A stretch of DNA of 64,000 bases from positions 3,303,086-3,367,085 of the forward strand of contig JASKMD010000002.1 in the NCBI GenBank assembly GCA_030144725.1. Direction: 5' to 3'. This document shows positions 10,761-27,261 of the stretch, piece after piece. The notes beneath the pieces are model-generated. The model was not told where the DNA came from. It saw only the letters and a list, made by a program, of their open reading frames with translations, and ran no database searches. The translations under genes and the position numbers were made by a program. The stretch comes from Haematococcus lacustris. Taxonomy: Eukaryota; Chlorophyta; Chlorophyceae; Chlamydomonadales; Haematococcaceae. Position 1 is the first letter of the stretch, and each line of letters begins with the position of its first letter.

Positions 10761-11700
10761 CAAACTTTGAGTCGGGACGGTATTGGTCACTAGTATATGC
10801 TGCTAGTGGCTACTACTGGTCCGGCTCAAATGGAGGTCCTAGTGAGGGACAAGGGGACTGTTACAGCTGAGTCACACTCCGGAAATGAACGGGAAAATGA
10901 AAGAAAGCCATGAGCCAGAGATGACCATGAACACACCGGATGTTGACAAGGAACTACGGCCTAGCCCTGAGCACAGCAGCTCGCCACCCCTCCCATACTT
11001 CCACCCCTCCCCGCATGTCACACCATTCCCATGCTGTTATGAAACCCTCAAGCACACCTCGCTCTGCGTCCCAATACAGCTCCCGGCCGCATGTTGCCAT
11101 ATTAGGCTCCAAGGGGCAAAAGTCTGGACAAAACAGGGACCACACCTCTCATACTTGTGCAACCAACGGCATTGACGTCCCATGCATAGCATGTTGCGGT
11201 GACTCGCCAGTCATGTCCACACACCATTCCAGCCAGCAACAAGACTTAACCCATAGGCCTAGTCCCCTGCTTAAAGCGCTCTCCTCCCTGCGCAGTGCCT
11301 TCTGCAAGCTGTTGCCTGCAGCAGTGCTACCCGCAACAACCCACAACAAGCATGTTGCCTAGCTAGGCAAGGTGACCAGATGCTACCACCATGACCCAGC
11401 TGTGCTGTAGAGCACCCCAGCGCCCATCACCTGCTCCCAGCAGCAGGACCAACGCAAGCCATGCTACAGCAGACCCTGGCCACTTGCCTGTTCAAACCAC
11501 AACTACTCCTACAATGCTGCAGATGTTGCATTGCAGCATCAGCCTCACCCATCAGGGTCAACTGTTGTCACCAGGGTGAATAGCTGGCCACCTCAGCAGC
11601 AACTGACCATCTGAGACACTTGAGGACCCCAGCAGCAAAGCCATTGACTCACCCGCCACTGCCCTCTCTGTCTGCTCTGTTCACATCCCCAGCCAGCTAA
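10761..11700. other. Intergenic, no gene recognised
   Basis: This is the stretch between the OPR-like gene (starting at 10234, minus) and the HEMA 3' end (11829, minus). Several 60-140 codon frames exist, but none shows a recognisable domain or phase-consistent splice partners. Confidence 0.5.
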
Positions 11701-11710
11701 GGGCACGCTG

Positions 11711-11862
11711 CTGCCCGCACCTGCTGCCTCCAGACTCACTGCTTGCTGCGCCTGCTGCCTCCAGACTCACTGCTTGCTGCGCCTGCTGCCTCCAGACGCA
11801 CTGCTTGCTGCTTGCTGCGCCTGCTGCCTCACTGCTTGCTGCTTGCTGCGCCTGCTGCCACC
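11711..11862. repeat. 31-bp repeat overlapping the HEMA C-terminus
   Basis: CTGCTGCCTCCAGACTCACTG followed by CTTGCTGCGC repeats three to four times with truncated variants. The HEMA stop codon (11829-11831, minus strand) falls inside it, so the last residues (AAGAASSKQ) come from repeat sequence. Because 31 is not a multiple of 3, each further unit changes frame. Confidence 0.8.
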
Positions 11863-14083
11863 TGCACCTCTGACAGCTGGAACATGCGCTCCAAGGCATC
11901 CATGTTGGCCAGGGTCTCACCCACAGCATCAGGGTCAGTGCCATCACACCGCAAGGCGGTCATAGGCCCGTGCAGCAACTTGTTCACGATGCTCTTGCTG
12001 AGCTCCTCCACTGCCTTGAGCTGCTTCTTGTTCAGACCCTCACCCAGCTTGTTGATCGCCTTCTCAAACTCAGCTGCTCGAATGCCCTCTGCCTTGCTGC
12101 GTAGGGCTTTGATGGTGGGCACGGTTTCCAGGCTGTCCCGCCACCCCTCAAACGTGCGCTGCTCCTGCTTGATAAGCACCTCAGCCTCAGCTGCTGCCTG
12201 CACAGGAGTAGTGCGACAGGAGAGACTAGTCAGATGCAAGCTTGCAAGTGCAGCATCATGTCCACATGCGCCGACACATGCTATTATGCACCGATGAAGG
12301 CACTTCCCACAACATGCTTCCAGACGTTTACCTAAACAATGGCTGGCATTTGTACTGAAATAAATGAAACAAAGGGGCTAGTAAGTTCCCACCTGTGCAC
12401 GAGCCTCCTTGTTGCCTGCAACCACCTCCTTCAAGTCGTCCACGTTGTACACAATGGCTTGCGTTGGCGCCTCATTGATGTTTGCTGCGATGTTGCGCGG
12501 CACTGAGATGTCGATGAAGCGGCGCACCCCGCCCACCTTGTCGCTACGGGGCCCCATGGACTGAATGTCCTCCTTACGCACCAGCAACTCCTCCGAGGCA
12601 GAGGCTGCAAAGATGACGTCTGACTGCTCAATGCACTGCATCAGGTCTGGCATGAGGTGGATGTTGAACCGCATGTCAGGGTACTCCTCAGCCAGGGCCT
12701 GGGCCCGGGGCAAGCTGCGGTTGAGGATGGTCACCTCCTTGCATCCCTTGCTCAGTAGGTGCTTAACCAGCAGCGTGGACATCTTGCCCGCGCCGATGAT
12801 GCAGACCTTGGCGTCCTCCCAGTTGTGGGTGGGCAGCTTGAGCTGTGCTAGCTCCACTGCTGCAGAGCTGACTGACACTGAGCCTGTGCTGATTGAGGTC
12901 TCTGCGCGCACGCGCTTGCCAGCTGTCAAGGCCTGCTTGAATAGCCCATTGAGTGAGCGACCGAAGCCTGGGCAGTTTTGGCCAACCTTGTAAACCTGCT
13001 TGACCTGCACAGCACAAAATGCAGGCCATGCCATGCCAAGTGAGCAGGGAGGTAACAACACCATGACTTTTGCAGTTTTACAACAGGACTCTCATACTAC
13101 CTGCACCTTCAGGGCTAGCCAGCATCCTCAGGCCTTACTGACATCCTCAGGCCTCACCTGAGCAAGGATTTGGCCTTCACCCATGACCAGTGAATCAAGG
13201 CCCCCAGACACACGCATAATGTGATGTGTTGCGTCCCGATCCCTCAGCAGGAACAGGTAGGGTCTTAGCTCCTCAAGGGGCACACCACTGGACCGGCTGA
13301 GCCAATCCTCTACCTGCAGGTCGAGTTCCAGTAATGTAACCTGCTTTGTTACTTGGTTCAGTCAAGGCTCCTTCAGACACACAAACAGCTGGCTGCAACT
13401 AGAGGCTGCGGGCAAAGGCTGCGTGAATGCAGCAGTGCTGCCACTTCAACAGCTTTGCGCACCTCGCGGACGCCACGGTGCCACGACACGGCCACGACGT
13501 ACAGCTCCATACGGTTGCAGGTGGAAAGCACTGCTGCTTCCTCTATGTGGGGGTAGGAGCAGAGCTCCTCAATGGCACGCGGCCACTCCGCCTCTGGCAC
13601 CGCAAGCTTCTCGCGCAGCTCAACTGGGGCATTATGGATGGTAAGCCCAATGCTGATGATTGAGCTCTTGCTTTGCCCGGCGTATCCTGCGACCCACAGA
13701 CTTGCATTGTGGTGAGAACTCGGCTGCGCTCCACAATGAAGCAGCAGCTGTATGCACTAGTGCCTCGGTAGCGATAGCACTGTCAGATTCGCCAGGCTGA
13801 CTACCCGCGACACGCCTTGCACCAGCCTGCGCTGCCACTCACGATTCACTGCTGACTCCTTTAGCTGCTCCAAGGCACGCTTGCTAGATTCCAGGTGCGT
13901 GGAAGGCAGTTTGCTGGACCCTGAGGTCGTCGGGACCAGAGCTGCCACTGGAGCCGCTACAGCCGCGAGGCTGGTCGGCCCCCTTGGGGTTGCAGCAGGA
14001 AGGCAGCAGGCAGGACGGCTCCCCGCCTGTGCTTGCACCCGGCCCCTGCAGCCAGCTGGCGAGAAGGCTGTGCTGGTGTGCAT
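11829..14083 (-). CDS. HEMA: Glutamyl-tRNA reductase, plastid
   Basis: Catalyses the NADPH-dependent reduction of glutamyl-tRNA(Glu) to glutamate-1-semialdehyde, the committed step of tetrapyrrole (chlorophyll and heme) synthesis in plastids. Five exons with matching phases and GT-AG borders: 13843-14083, 13463-13686, 13158-13313, 12393-13004 and 11829-12197, giving 533 aa, normal for algal enzymes. Exon 1 is an Ala/Ser/Pro/Arg-rich transit peptide ending in a helix ([15 protein letters not shown]). Exon 2 has the family start [18 protein letters not shown] and STCNRMELY with the nucleophilic Cys. Exon 3 has [20 protein letters not shown]. Exon 4 carries the dinucleotide-binding IIGAGKMS and the [15 protein letters not shown] segment. 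Exon 5 is the helical dimerisation domain. Only the extreme C-terminus is unusual, as it runs into a 31-bp repeat. Confidence 0.97.
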
Positions 14084-14134
14084 CGTGCACCCAACGTAGC
14101 TTTTCTAGGTGATCAGCCACACGCCGTCTCCCTG

Positions 14135-14476
14135 AAAGATGCACCTCAATCAAAGATCGCGAACTTGAGTGTGGCGTCACACATTGACTTTCTGGTTGCC
14201 CCAGGGCCTCTGTGCCCATCTGCACCACCTTGTGATGTGCCATGTACCATCAATCGTGTTCCAAAGCTGCCATGGAGAAGCTAGGTCAGTTTGACTGCGG
14301 CAAGTACACCTGTGGGTCAAACTGACCTAGCTTCTCCATGGCAGCTTTGGAACACTATTGATGGTACATGGCACATCACACGGTGATGCAGATGGGCATA
14401 GAGGCCCTGGGGCAACCATATAGTCAATGTGTTACGCCACACCCAAGTTCGCGATCTTTGATTGAGGTGCATCTTT
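14135..14476. repeat. Inverted repeat, 161-bp arms and 20-bp loop
   Basis: Arm 14135-14295 and arm 14316-14476 are reverse complements with about 8 mismatches in 161 bp (about 95%). The 20-bp loop is 14296-14315. The left arm starts 52 bp upstream of the HEMA ATG, so it probably overlaps the HEMA promoter or 5' UTR. A transcript through it would form a long hairpin. Confidence 0.95.
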
Positions 14477-14478
14477 TA

Positions 14479-14520
14479 TATGGATCGTCCCGACCCATCT
14501 AACGTTAGACTAGATTAGTC
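14479..14520 (+). mobile_element. Orphan transposon end (GGATCGTCCC family)
   Basis: ATGGATCGTCCCGACCCATC followed by TAACGTTAGACTAGATTAG matches the reverse complement of 15066-15106 almost exactly, so it is a left-end TIR of the same family as the MITE at 14973-15106. It abuts the end of the inverted repeat. The 8 bp to its left (ATCTTTTA) do not recur next to any visible partner end, so the pairing is uncertain. Confidence 0.5.
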
Positions 14521-14972
14521 GGTCTAACGTTAGACCGGCATGTTAGATGTTAGATGCGGTAGATGGCGCTTTTCAGCGCTCTTGCTGCTTGCTAAGGCCC
14601 GTGCAACCTGCCGCACAAGTCGCAATCCCCTCCGCGTGAGAAATCATTTTTGGGGACGCGGGCAGCGGTCAGTGCGGTTAGACGCGGGCAGCGGTCAGCG
14701 ACTCTGAGGCAATTCGATCAGAATAAAAGGCGGTGCAAGGAAGCGAGCGTCATGCTCGCACAGTGCGCTCCAACAACCCAACCCGGTGTGCCTTCTATGA
14801 GATTCGCAGCGTGCATGACGTGCAACAAGACGTAACGTGACTTAACATTGCATGCATGTAATGTAGGTTTGCGGGCCTGCTCTTGATGGCTGAGAACGTC
14901 TTGGAGTTGGTGCCAGCAACCATGGCCATGGTGAATGGTGGTACTAGTGGTAGGTGGCCTATGTGTTATATG

Positions 14973-15106
14973 TAGGGATCGTCCCATCTACGTAGATCTA
15001 CGTAGATCTAACGTTAGATTAGATGGTTAGACTAGATCTAGCAAGCCAATCTAACGTTAGATTCGTCTAATCTAGTCTAACGTTAGATAGGTCGGGACGA
15101 CCCCTA
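14973..15106. mobile_element. 134-bp MITE with 8-bp TSD (hAT-like)
   Basis: The left end TAGGGATCGTCCC and right end GGGACGACCCCTA are terminal inverted repeats. The element is flanked by the direct repeat GTTATATG at 14965-14972 and 15107-15114. The interior is made of TAACGTTAGA and TACGTAGATC palindromes. An 8-bp target duplication and TAGGG termini fit hAT-type elements; KDZ/Zisupton elements also make 8-bp duplications. Confidence 0.8.
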
Positions 15107-15114
15107 GTTATATG

Positions 15115-16954
15115 TGCATGCAGCAACATGGTACAAGTGCCTAAAGTCAGGTCCCACAAGGTCAGGTAAAATGGCTCGAAAAAATGTACCGTCACTTTTT
15201 GTCGCGTATACTGCACTCCAAGAGGTCAGACCGCGACGCCCCGCTGCGGCGTGGTGCTCCGCAGCTTGGCCTGCGAGGGACGGGCTAAAGTCCACCTTGC
15301 CCCCCTCCGCGGTATCCTTGCACCTGTGACTCCTTGCACCCTGACGGTAGTGCACGTGCATACAACAACGCCGCAACGACGAGCGAGGTAGAGCGGTCAC
15401 TAGTCGGTCGGTCGGGGTGCCGTGATGGGGTGCCGGCATGCAAATCTGCAGTGCTGTTTTTGAGATCGATTTGCTGCTTGTTGCTGCTGCGCATCCGTCT
15501 AGTTTTTGCGCCCTAGCGTTGACGTATACTCATAGCTCGCACGGGAAGCTATTGCAGTGTAATGCATCTGCCCTGCGCGGGTTGGGAGGCTTTTGAAATT
15601 CTAGTGAGCTGAAACCTAATTTCTAGGCGGGAAGTGCATCAAACGCCGTGCTGACCTGCTGTAGAGACGCAAGCGGTGTGCCCTGAGAATCTCTACCACT
15701 TTGAATAGCGTTATTCTTAGGATTAGCACCCATAGATCACTCAGACATACCTACCATGCTCATGTCTAAATCACCCCAACATCTCGCGCTCACTAGGCTG
15801 CGAAAGTGGTAGAGGTTGTTCTGATTCCTCCAAGCTACCACCAGCGTTCATCAGCGGCACAAATGATGCAGACTTGCGGCCATAATTAGCGATGGGCCGA
15901 CGCACTGTGCGTAGTAAGAATAGGAAGGATAGGAAAGCATAGGACAGCAGAGGGTAGCAGAGGATAGCATAAGAAAGCACAAGAAAGCATAGGAAGCTTT
16001 CATCATTTACCAGCCTTCTCGGTAATGTCGTCGAAGGGGAGACCAGAAAAACACAGTTCCTTCGGACATGCTGCCTGCAGCTCATAGTATACGCTTTAAT
16101 GTGATGGAGGAGGAGGGCCATTGCAACGCTTAGGCATGTTGCAAGCGAGCTGCGGCAGCCCGATGCGAGATGCGAGCCACTCGGTTAACCGACGTAACCG
16201 CCGGCCCTCGCGCTAGCGCTGTTGTGTACCGTACCTACCAGCACCCGCTTACAAAAGAGCGCCGCATCCATCTACAGTAACCTTGCCACCTGGACACTTG
16301 GCAAGGGTTGGTGGGCGTACAGGCCGTGCAGGCCCTTTGATGCAGTAGGCATATCGGGAAGGCTCGCTGGTCAAGGCTGTGTAAGCGCGGCATCAAATGG
16401 CTCACGGTACATTTTGCCAAACAGACCTTGTGGGACCTGACCTAAAGCTGGTAAAGCCCATCAGCAACGCCATCCACTGGCTGGAGGCTGAAGCGCCCTA
16501 CCTCAGGCAATTGTGACTGTGTATGCATGGTCAATATAAGTTGGTAGATGTGTTCATGTGTTGGTGCATGTTCATGTGTTGGTACATGTTGGTGCATCTG
16601 ATGGTGCAGGTCCTCGTGAGCCCCACGTTGGCTGGTCACAGCTCAACGTGGCCACAGCGGAGACAACGTGTACATCCAGGCCAGCATCCCCTCGTCCGAG
16701 CCAAGTGAGCCATCCTAGCTACTGGCAGAAGGCATCACAATGTGAAGCGTGCCATGTGTGGGTGTGAGCAGCAGGCAGGCTGCGTGTGGCACCGGGCCTG
16801 GCAGCCGTCCAGGACTGTTAGCGTGCCATATGTGGGTGTGAGCAGCAGGCTGGCCATGTTTAGCGACCGGTGTTATTGCTGTCACTTCCACTGATAGCGA
16901 TTGCCGGATCAGCGTCGGAGTAGACGAAACTATTTCCTGTGGAATTATGAGGTT
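15115..16954. other. Intergenic, no gene recognised
   Basis: This stretch is less GC-rich than the genes around it. No domain or spliced gene was recognised. It contains short AGGATAGGAAAGCAT-type tandem repeats (about 15915-15995), a GTTCATGTGTTGGT repeat (16549-16600) and a 30-bp direct repeat (GTGTGGGTGTGAGCAGCAGGC, near 16752 and 16829). It may be the interior of a larger non-autonomous element ending at 17564. Confidence 0.4.
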
Positions 16955-16962
16955 GTCACGAG

Positions 16963-17427
16963 CAGGCTTGTGAATCTTCAGATTTTCAGTTTTTCAGATT
17001 GTCAATGTTCAATGAAATGAAAGTGTTTCATGTGAAAATGTGAAAGAGTTTCATCGTCAGTGAAACTGAGCGGATGCCGCTGGTTCTCAGCCTATCCTTT
17101 TGAATGCGGCTTGGTTGTTGGCCTGCACTGTTTAAAATGCAGAAATACTTAGTTTGCCGAAGGTCAGACATGCAAGCCATTTTAAAAATGCAAGCCGTCC
17201 ATGCTGTCCGTGGATCCGCCATCTGTGGCGTTTTCTGGCTTGCGCTACTTCCGCTGTGGCTGTAGCGCGCTGGCGCCAGCCAAGCCAATCACAGCCAAGC
17301 CAATCACTCTGCAACACCCGATCTGCGATCTGACCGGGGGCAGCACCCGGCACTTTCAGATGTGCAGTGAATACGTTCAGATTTTCATTGTAAATCTGAA
17401 TGAAAATCTGCAATTTTCACAAGCCTG
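16963..17427. mobile_element. 465-bp MITE with 8-bp TSD
   Basis: Termini CAGGCTTGTGAA (16963-16974) and TTCACAAGCCTG (17416-17427) are perfect 12-bp inverted repeats, extended imperfectly by CAGATTTTCA. The element is flanked by the exact 8-bp direct repeat GTCACGAG at 16955-16962 and 17428-17435. The size, lack of an ORF and 8-bp target duplication indicate a non-autonomous hAT-type element. Confidence 0.88.
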
Positions 17428-17529
17428 GTCACGAGTCGAGCCTGGGCGGGATAACGTCTATCGCCCATTTAGCACTCCTCTTTGCTAGATTACCACTATG
17501 CTGCTAGACCAGCTAAATCTAGCATCTAT

Positions 17530-17564
17530 ACCTACATAGATCTACGTAAATGGGACGGTCCCTA
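17530..17564 (-). mobile_element. Orphan transposon end, GGGACGGTCCCTA
   Basis: CTACATAGATCTACGTAAAT followed by GGGACGGTCCCTA is, reverse-complemented, a 28/31 match to the left end of the MITE at 14973 (TAGGGATCGTCCCAT then TACGTAGATCTA). It could close a larger, about 2.6-kb element starting at 14973, or be a solo end. No matching 8-bp duplication follows it (AACATGAG). Confidence 0.5.
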
Positions 17565-17869
17565 AACATGAGCCTTCATTCCTGTCAGACACACTCACTG
17601 GCCATTTGACGCCCAGTGCTGGTTCCATCGAGGCTGCCCACGCCTGCGTCCAGCCTGGCAACCATCCGAGGCAAGGCTGAGCATGCTCCCACAAACACGG
17701 AGAGCCCGTCCTGTGGGGCTGCTGCATGCTGCACAGCAACAGGGGGTGCGCTGCAGGTCCCTGCCGGCACGTGTGGGATTCGATCCGCGCTGCAACAGCT
17801 TGGCAGCCATTAGCCCCACGAGCCGCAGTACGTCTGCCACGCGCTGGACGTCTGCCACATCCTGTCACA

Positions 17870-24736
<6,867 letters not shown>

Positions 24737-25120
24737 CGTCCAGTACATTGCAGACATTAAATCACGTTTGTAGGAGAGATAGGGAGCAGCATGATGTGTC
24801 TTTTGCCATCTGCAGCAGGAAGTCAACTCCGGTTATGTAGGGGTGCTGTAGGGTGCGTGTGTCGTGATCCAGTGTGGGGCTGGTAGCGCGGATTGAGCAT
24901 GGACGGGGATGAGGAGTAGGGGTATGTGGCAAGAAGCAGGCAAGGTACTTCAACCATGTTGCAATTGGCAATCTAACTAGCAACCTGGGCTGCGACAGGG
25001 TCCGGCATGCAGTGTTATGCTACGCGGGGGAAAGCAGTGATCAGGCGCATTGCGAGCCTCTCGATTGCAACGGTTATGCTAGAAGGTGCTTCTCCCCTTT
25101 GGTCCTCTTTTCTGTTCTTT
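24737..25120. other. UAP1 3' flank
   Basis: The region after the UAP1 stop. I see no TGTAA polyadenylation signal and no gene. Confidence 0.4.
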
Positions 25121-25136
25121 TCACTCTTTGTTTCTG

Positions 25137-25690
25137 TGAGAGGTGGCTCTGAGATGCTCTGACATGGCATAGATGCTTACTGCAGCTGTGTTAACGCTGC
25201 GAAACGACCGGAAGAGGCCGCGTATAGTCCGTTCGACCCACCCGGATTGTGCCGGCGGTAGAAGTTCTGAATTGAACGACACTTCCTTGCACTTACACAC
25301 AGCAGCGACAGACGGACTTGTTGCATAATTCAGGAGCGCGTGCGCTAGGTTAGCCATGGCGACTCGTCGGCACTGCACATCGGCGTCGCTGCCGTCCATC
25401 TCGGGTCATACCCCGGGTCGCTGAGCCGTCCTGCTGAGGGTGCAAACAATAGGTTGCCAAGTACCTTGCAGCACCTCCACAACGCAAGCCCTCCGCACGC
25501 CAGAAAGGCGTGCTGTTGGCCGATGCATTAGAAGGGGCGCAGCCCTTGGGCAAAAGCCCCAGGCTCAACATCGGGTCGGGCTGACCATTCGCGGCCTCTT
25601 CCAATGGTGTCGCGACGTTGCGGTGAGCATGCAGCTGCGGTGGTTTGTCATGTCAGGGCATCTGAAAGCCACCACCCTGTGACGGGCCAT
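25137..25690. repeat. Diverged inverted repeat between UAP1 and DLST
   Basis: About 25137-25245 and the reverse complement of about 25565-25690 share GGAAGAGGCCGCG, GAGATGCTCTGACATG versus CAGATGCCCTGACATG, and GCAGCTG in the same order. Both arms, read outward, encode a related peptide (TIRGLF...HLRAT and TIRGLF...HLKAT). It may be a foldback element or a head-to-head pair of gene fragments. The match is too diverged to define ends. Confidence 0.5.
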
Positions 25691-25929
25691 GTGTGCGGCC
25701 TTGAGTGATCCAGCCATTGCCCATCGCACACTGCCACGCTCGACACCTGGGGGCTGAGTCTGACGCATGATGCGAGAGGCAAGCCAGCCAAACCATACAC
25801 GCTTACAGTTGCACTGCTGTTTATCCATGGCAACCACCACACAAGCAGAGAACAACCATGGTCAAAGGATTAGCGGAGCTGGGCGCAAGCTAGCTGAGCA
25901 CGAGGGCGCATCACTACCCGGTCTACAAG

Positions 25930-25934
25930 TTACA
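25930..25934 (-). terminator. Candidate poly(A) signal for DLST
   Basis: TGTAA on the minus strand (TTACA on the plus), about 110 bp past the DLST stop. TGTAA is the usual polyadenylation signal in Chlamydomonadales. Confidence 0.45.
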
Positions 25935-26043
25935 ACTGGCTTGCTATACCAAACCAGCGTGAGCCGTCAGCGAGTGAGCTCAGCCTGTCGACCGCCCCTG
26001 TGCTGCTCTCCACTCTGTGGCTGCACACACAGCCTGCACATAC

Positions 26044-27228
26044 TTAGCAGTCGATCAGCAGGCGACGAGGGTCCTCAATCACTTCCTTGATGCGCTTCAA
26101 GAACGTGACAGCCTGCAGAGCACACCCACAGCCAACCATTGCGCTTCCTTCATGCAAACTAGAGTCACAGCAACACGTGCATTGCAAGCTACAGTGTAGT
26201 TCAAGCTGCAAGCTTCGGTACGTGCACTCCAGAGGGGTTAGTGAGCTCAAGGTTGGCCTTGAGCCTGGCATTGGGTTAATGGTAAAACAAACACAGCACC
26301 AAGTGTCAGCAGCTGTCCACATCAGCTTCGTGCACCAGCCGAGCTCGAGTTGCCCCCTCCAAATGTGTACGTGTGTGCCTGTTGTATACAGCTGTGGAAG
26401 TGGCTGGGTATTTTGGGGCAAGCACATGCACCAATGTGTGTTTGCAAAGGTGACAGGTGATAGAGTGCGCAAGGATCAATGTATGTGTGTGGGTGTGCAA
26501 TACGGGTACTCATGCGGCACTGCTCATGTCATGGTGCCCCTGGACCCCGCAGCTAACACCTCGCGTCACACACCTGCCCTGCAGCCTTGTCCTAACCAGC
26601 AGCAGCAGCAGCAGCAGCAGTGGCGGCCTGGTGCAAGTGCCTTGTGCAAGCAGTCCTATGCTCACCCACCTCTCGGCCATCGATCAGTCGATGGTCATAT
26701 GTAAGCGCCAGGTTCATGATGGGCCGTGGCTCAATCTTGCCGTTCACCACAACAGCCCGCTCCACAATGGCGTGCATGCCAAGGATGGCGCTCTGCAGGC
26801 AGGCGGTCAGGTCAAGTCGGGTCAGGTTGGGTTGGGTCAGGTTGGGTCGGGTCAAGTATGATTGGGTCAGGTTGGGTCGGGTCAGGTCAGGTTAGGTTGG
26901 GTTATGTTGGTAAAACGTCAGGTCAGGTTCGGTTGAGTAAAGGGTCAGGCCGGGTGATGTTGGGTTAAGGGTTAGGTCAGCCTTGCAGTTGCTGCATGCT
27001 GCACACACCCAGCAGCTGTACATGAGGCACACACAGATTGCAAGCGCAGGCGGCAGGGGCTCACCTGAGGTGGGTTGATGATGGGTGTTGACAGCATGGA
27101 GCCATAGACGCCCCCGTTGCTGATGGTGAAGGTGCCACCGGCCATGTCATCAATGCTGATGGATCCATCTCGTGCTTTCTTGCCCAAGTTGTTCATCATC
27201 TGCACAGGACCAACCACCATGAGTAAGA

Positions 27229-27261
<33 letters not shown>

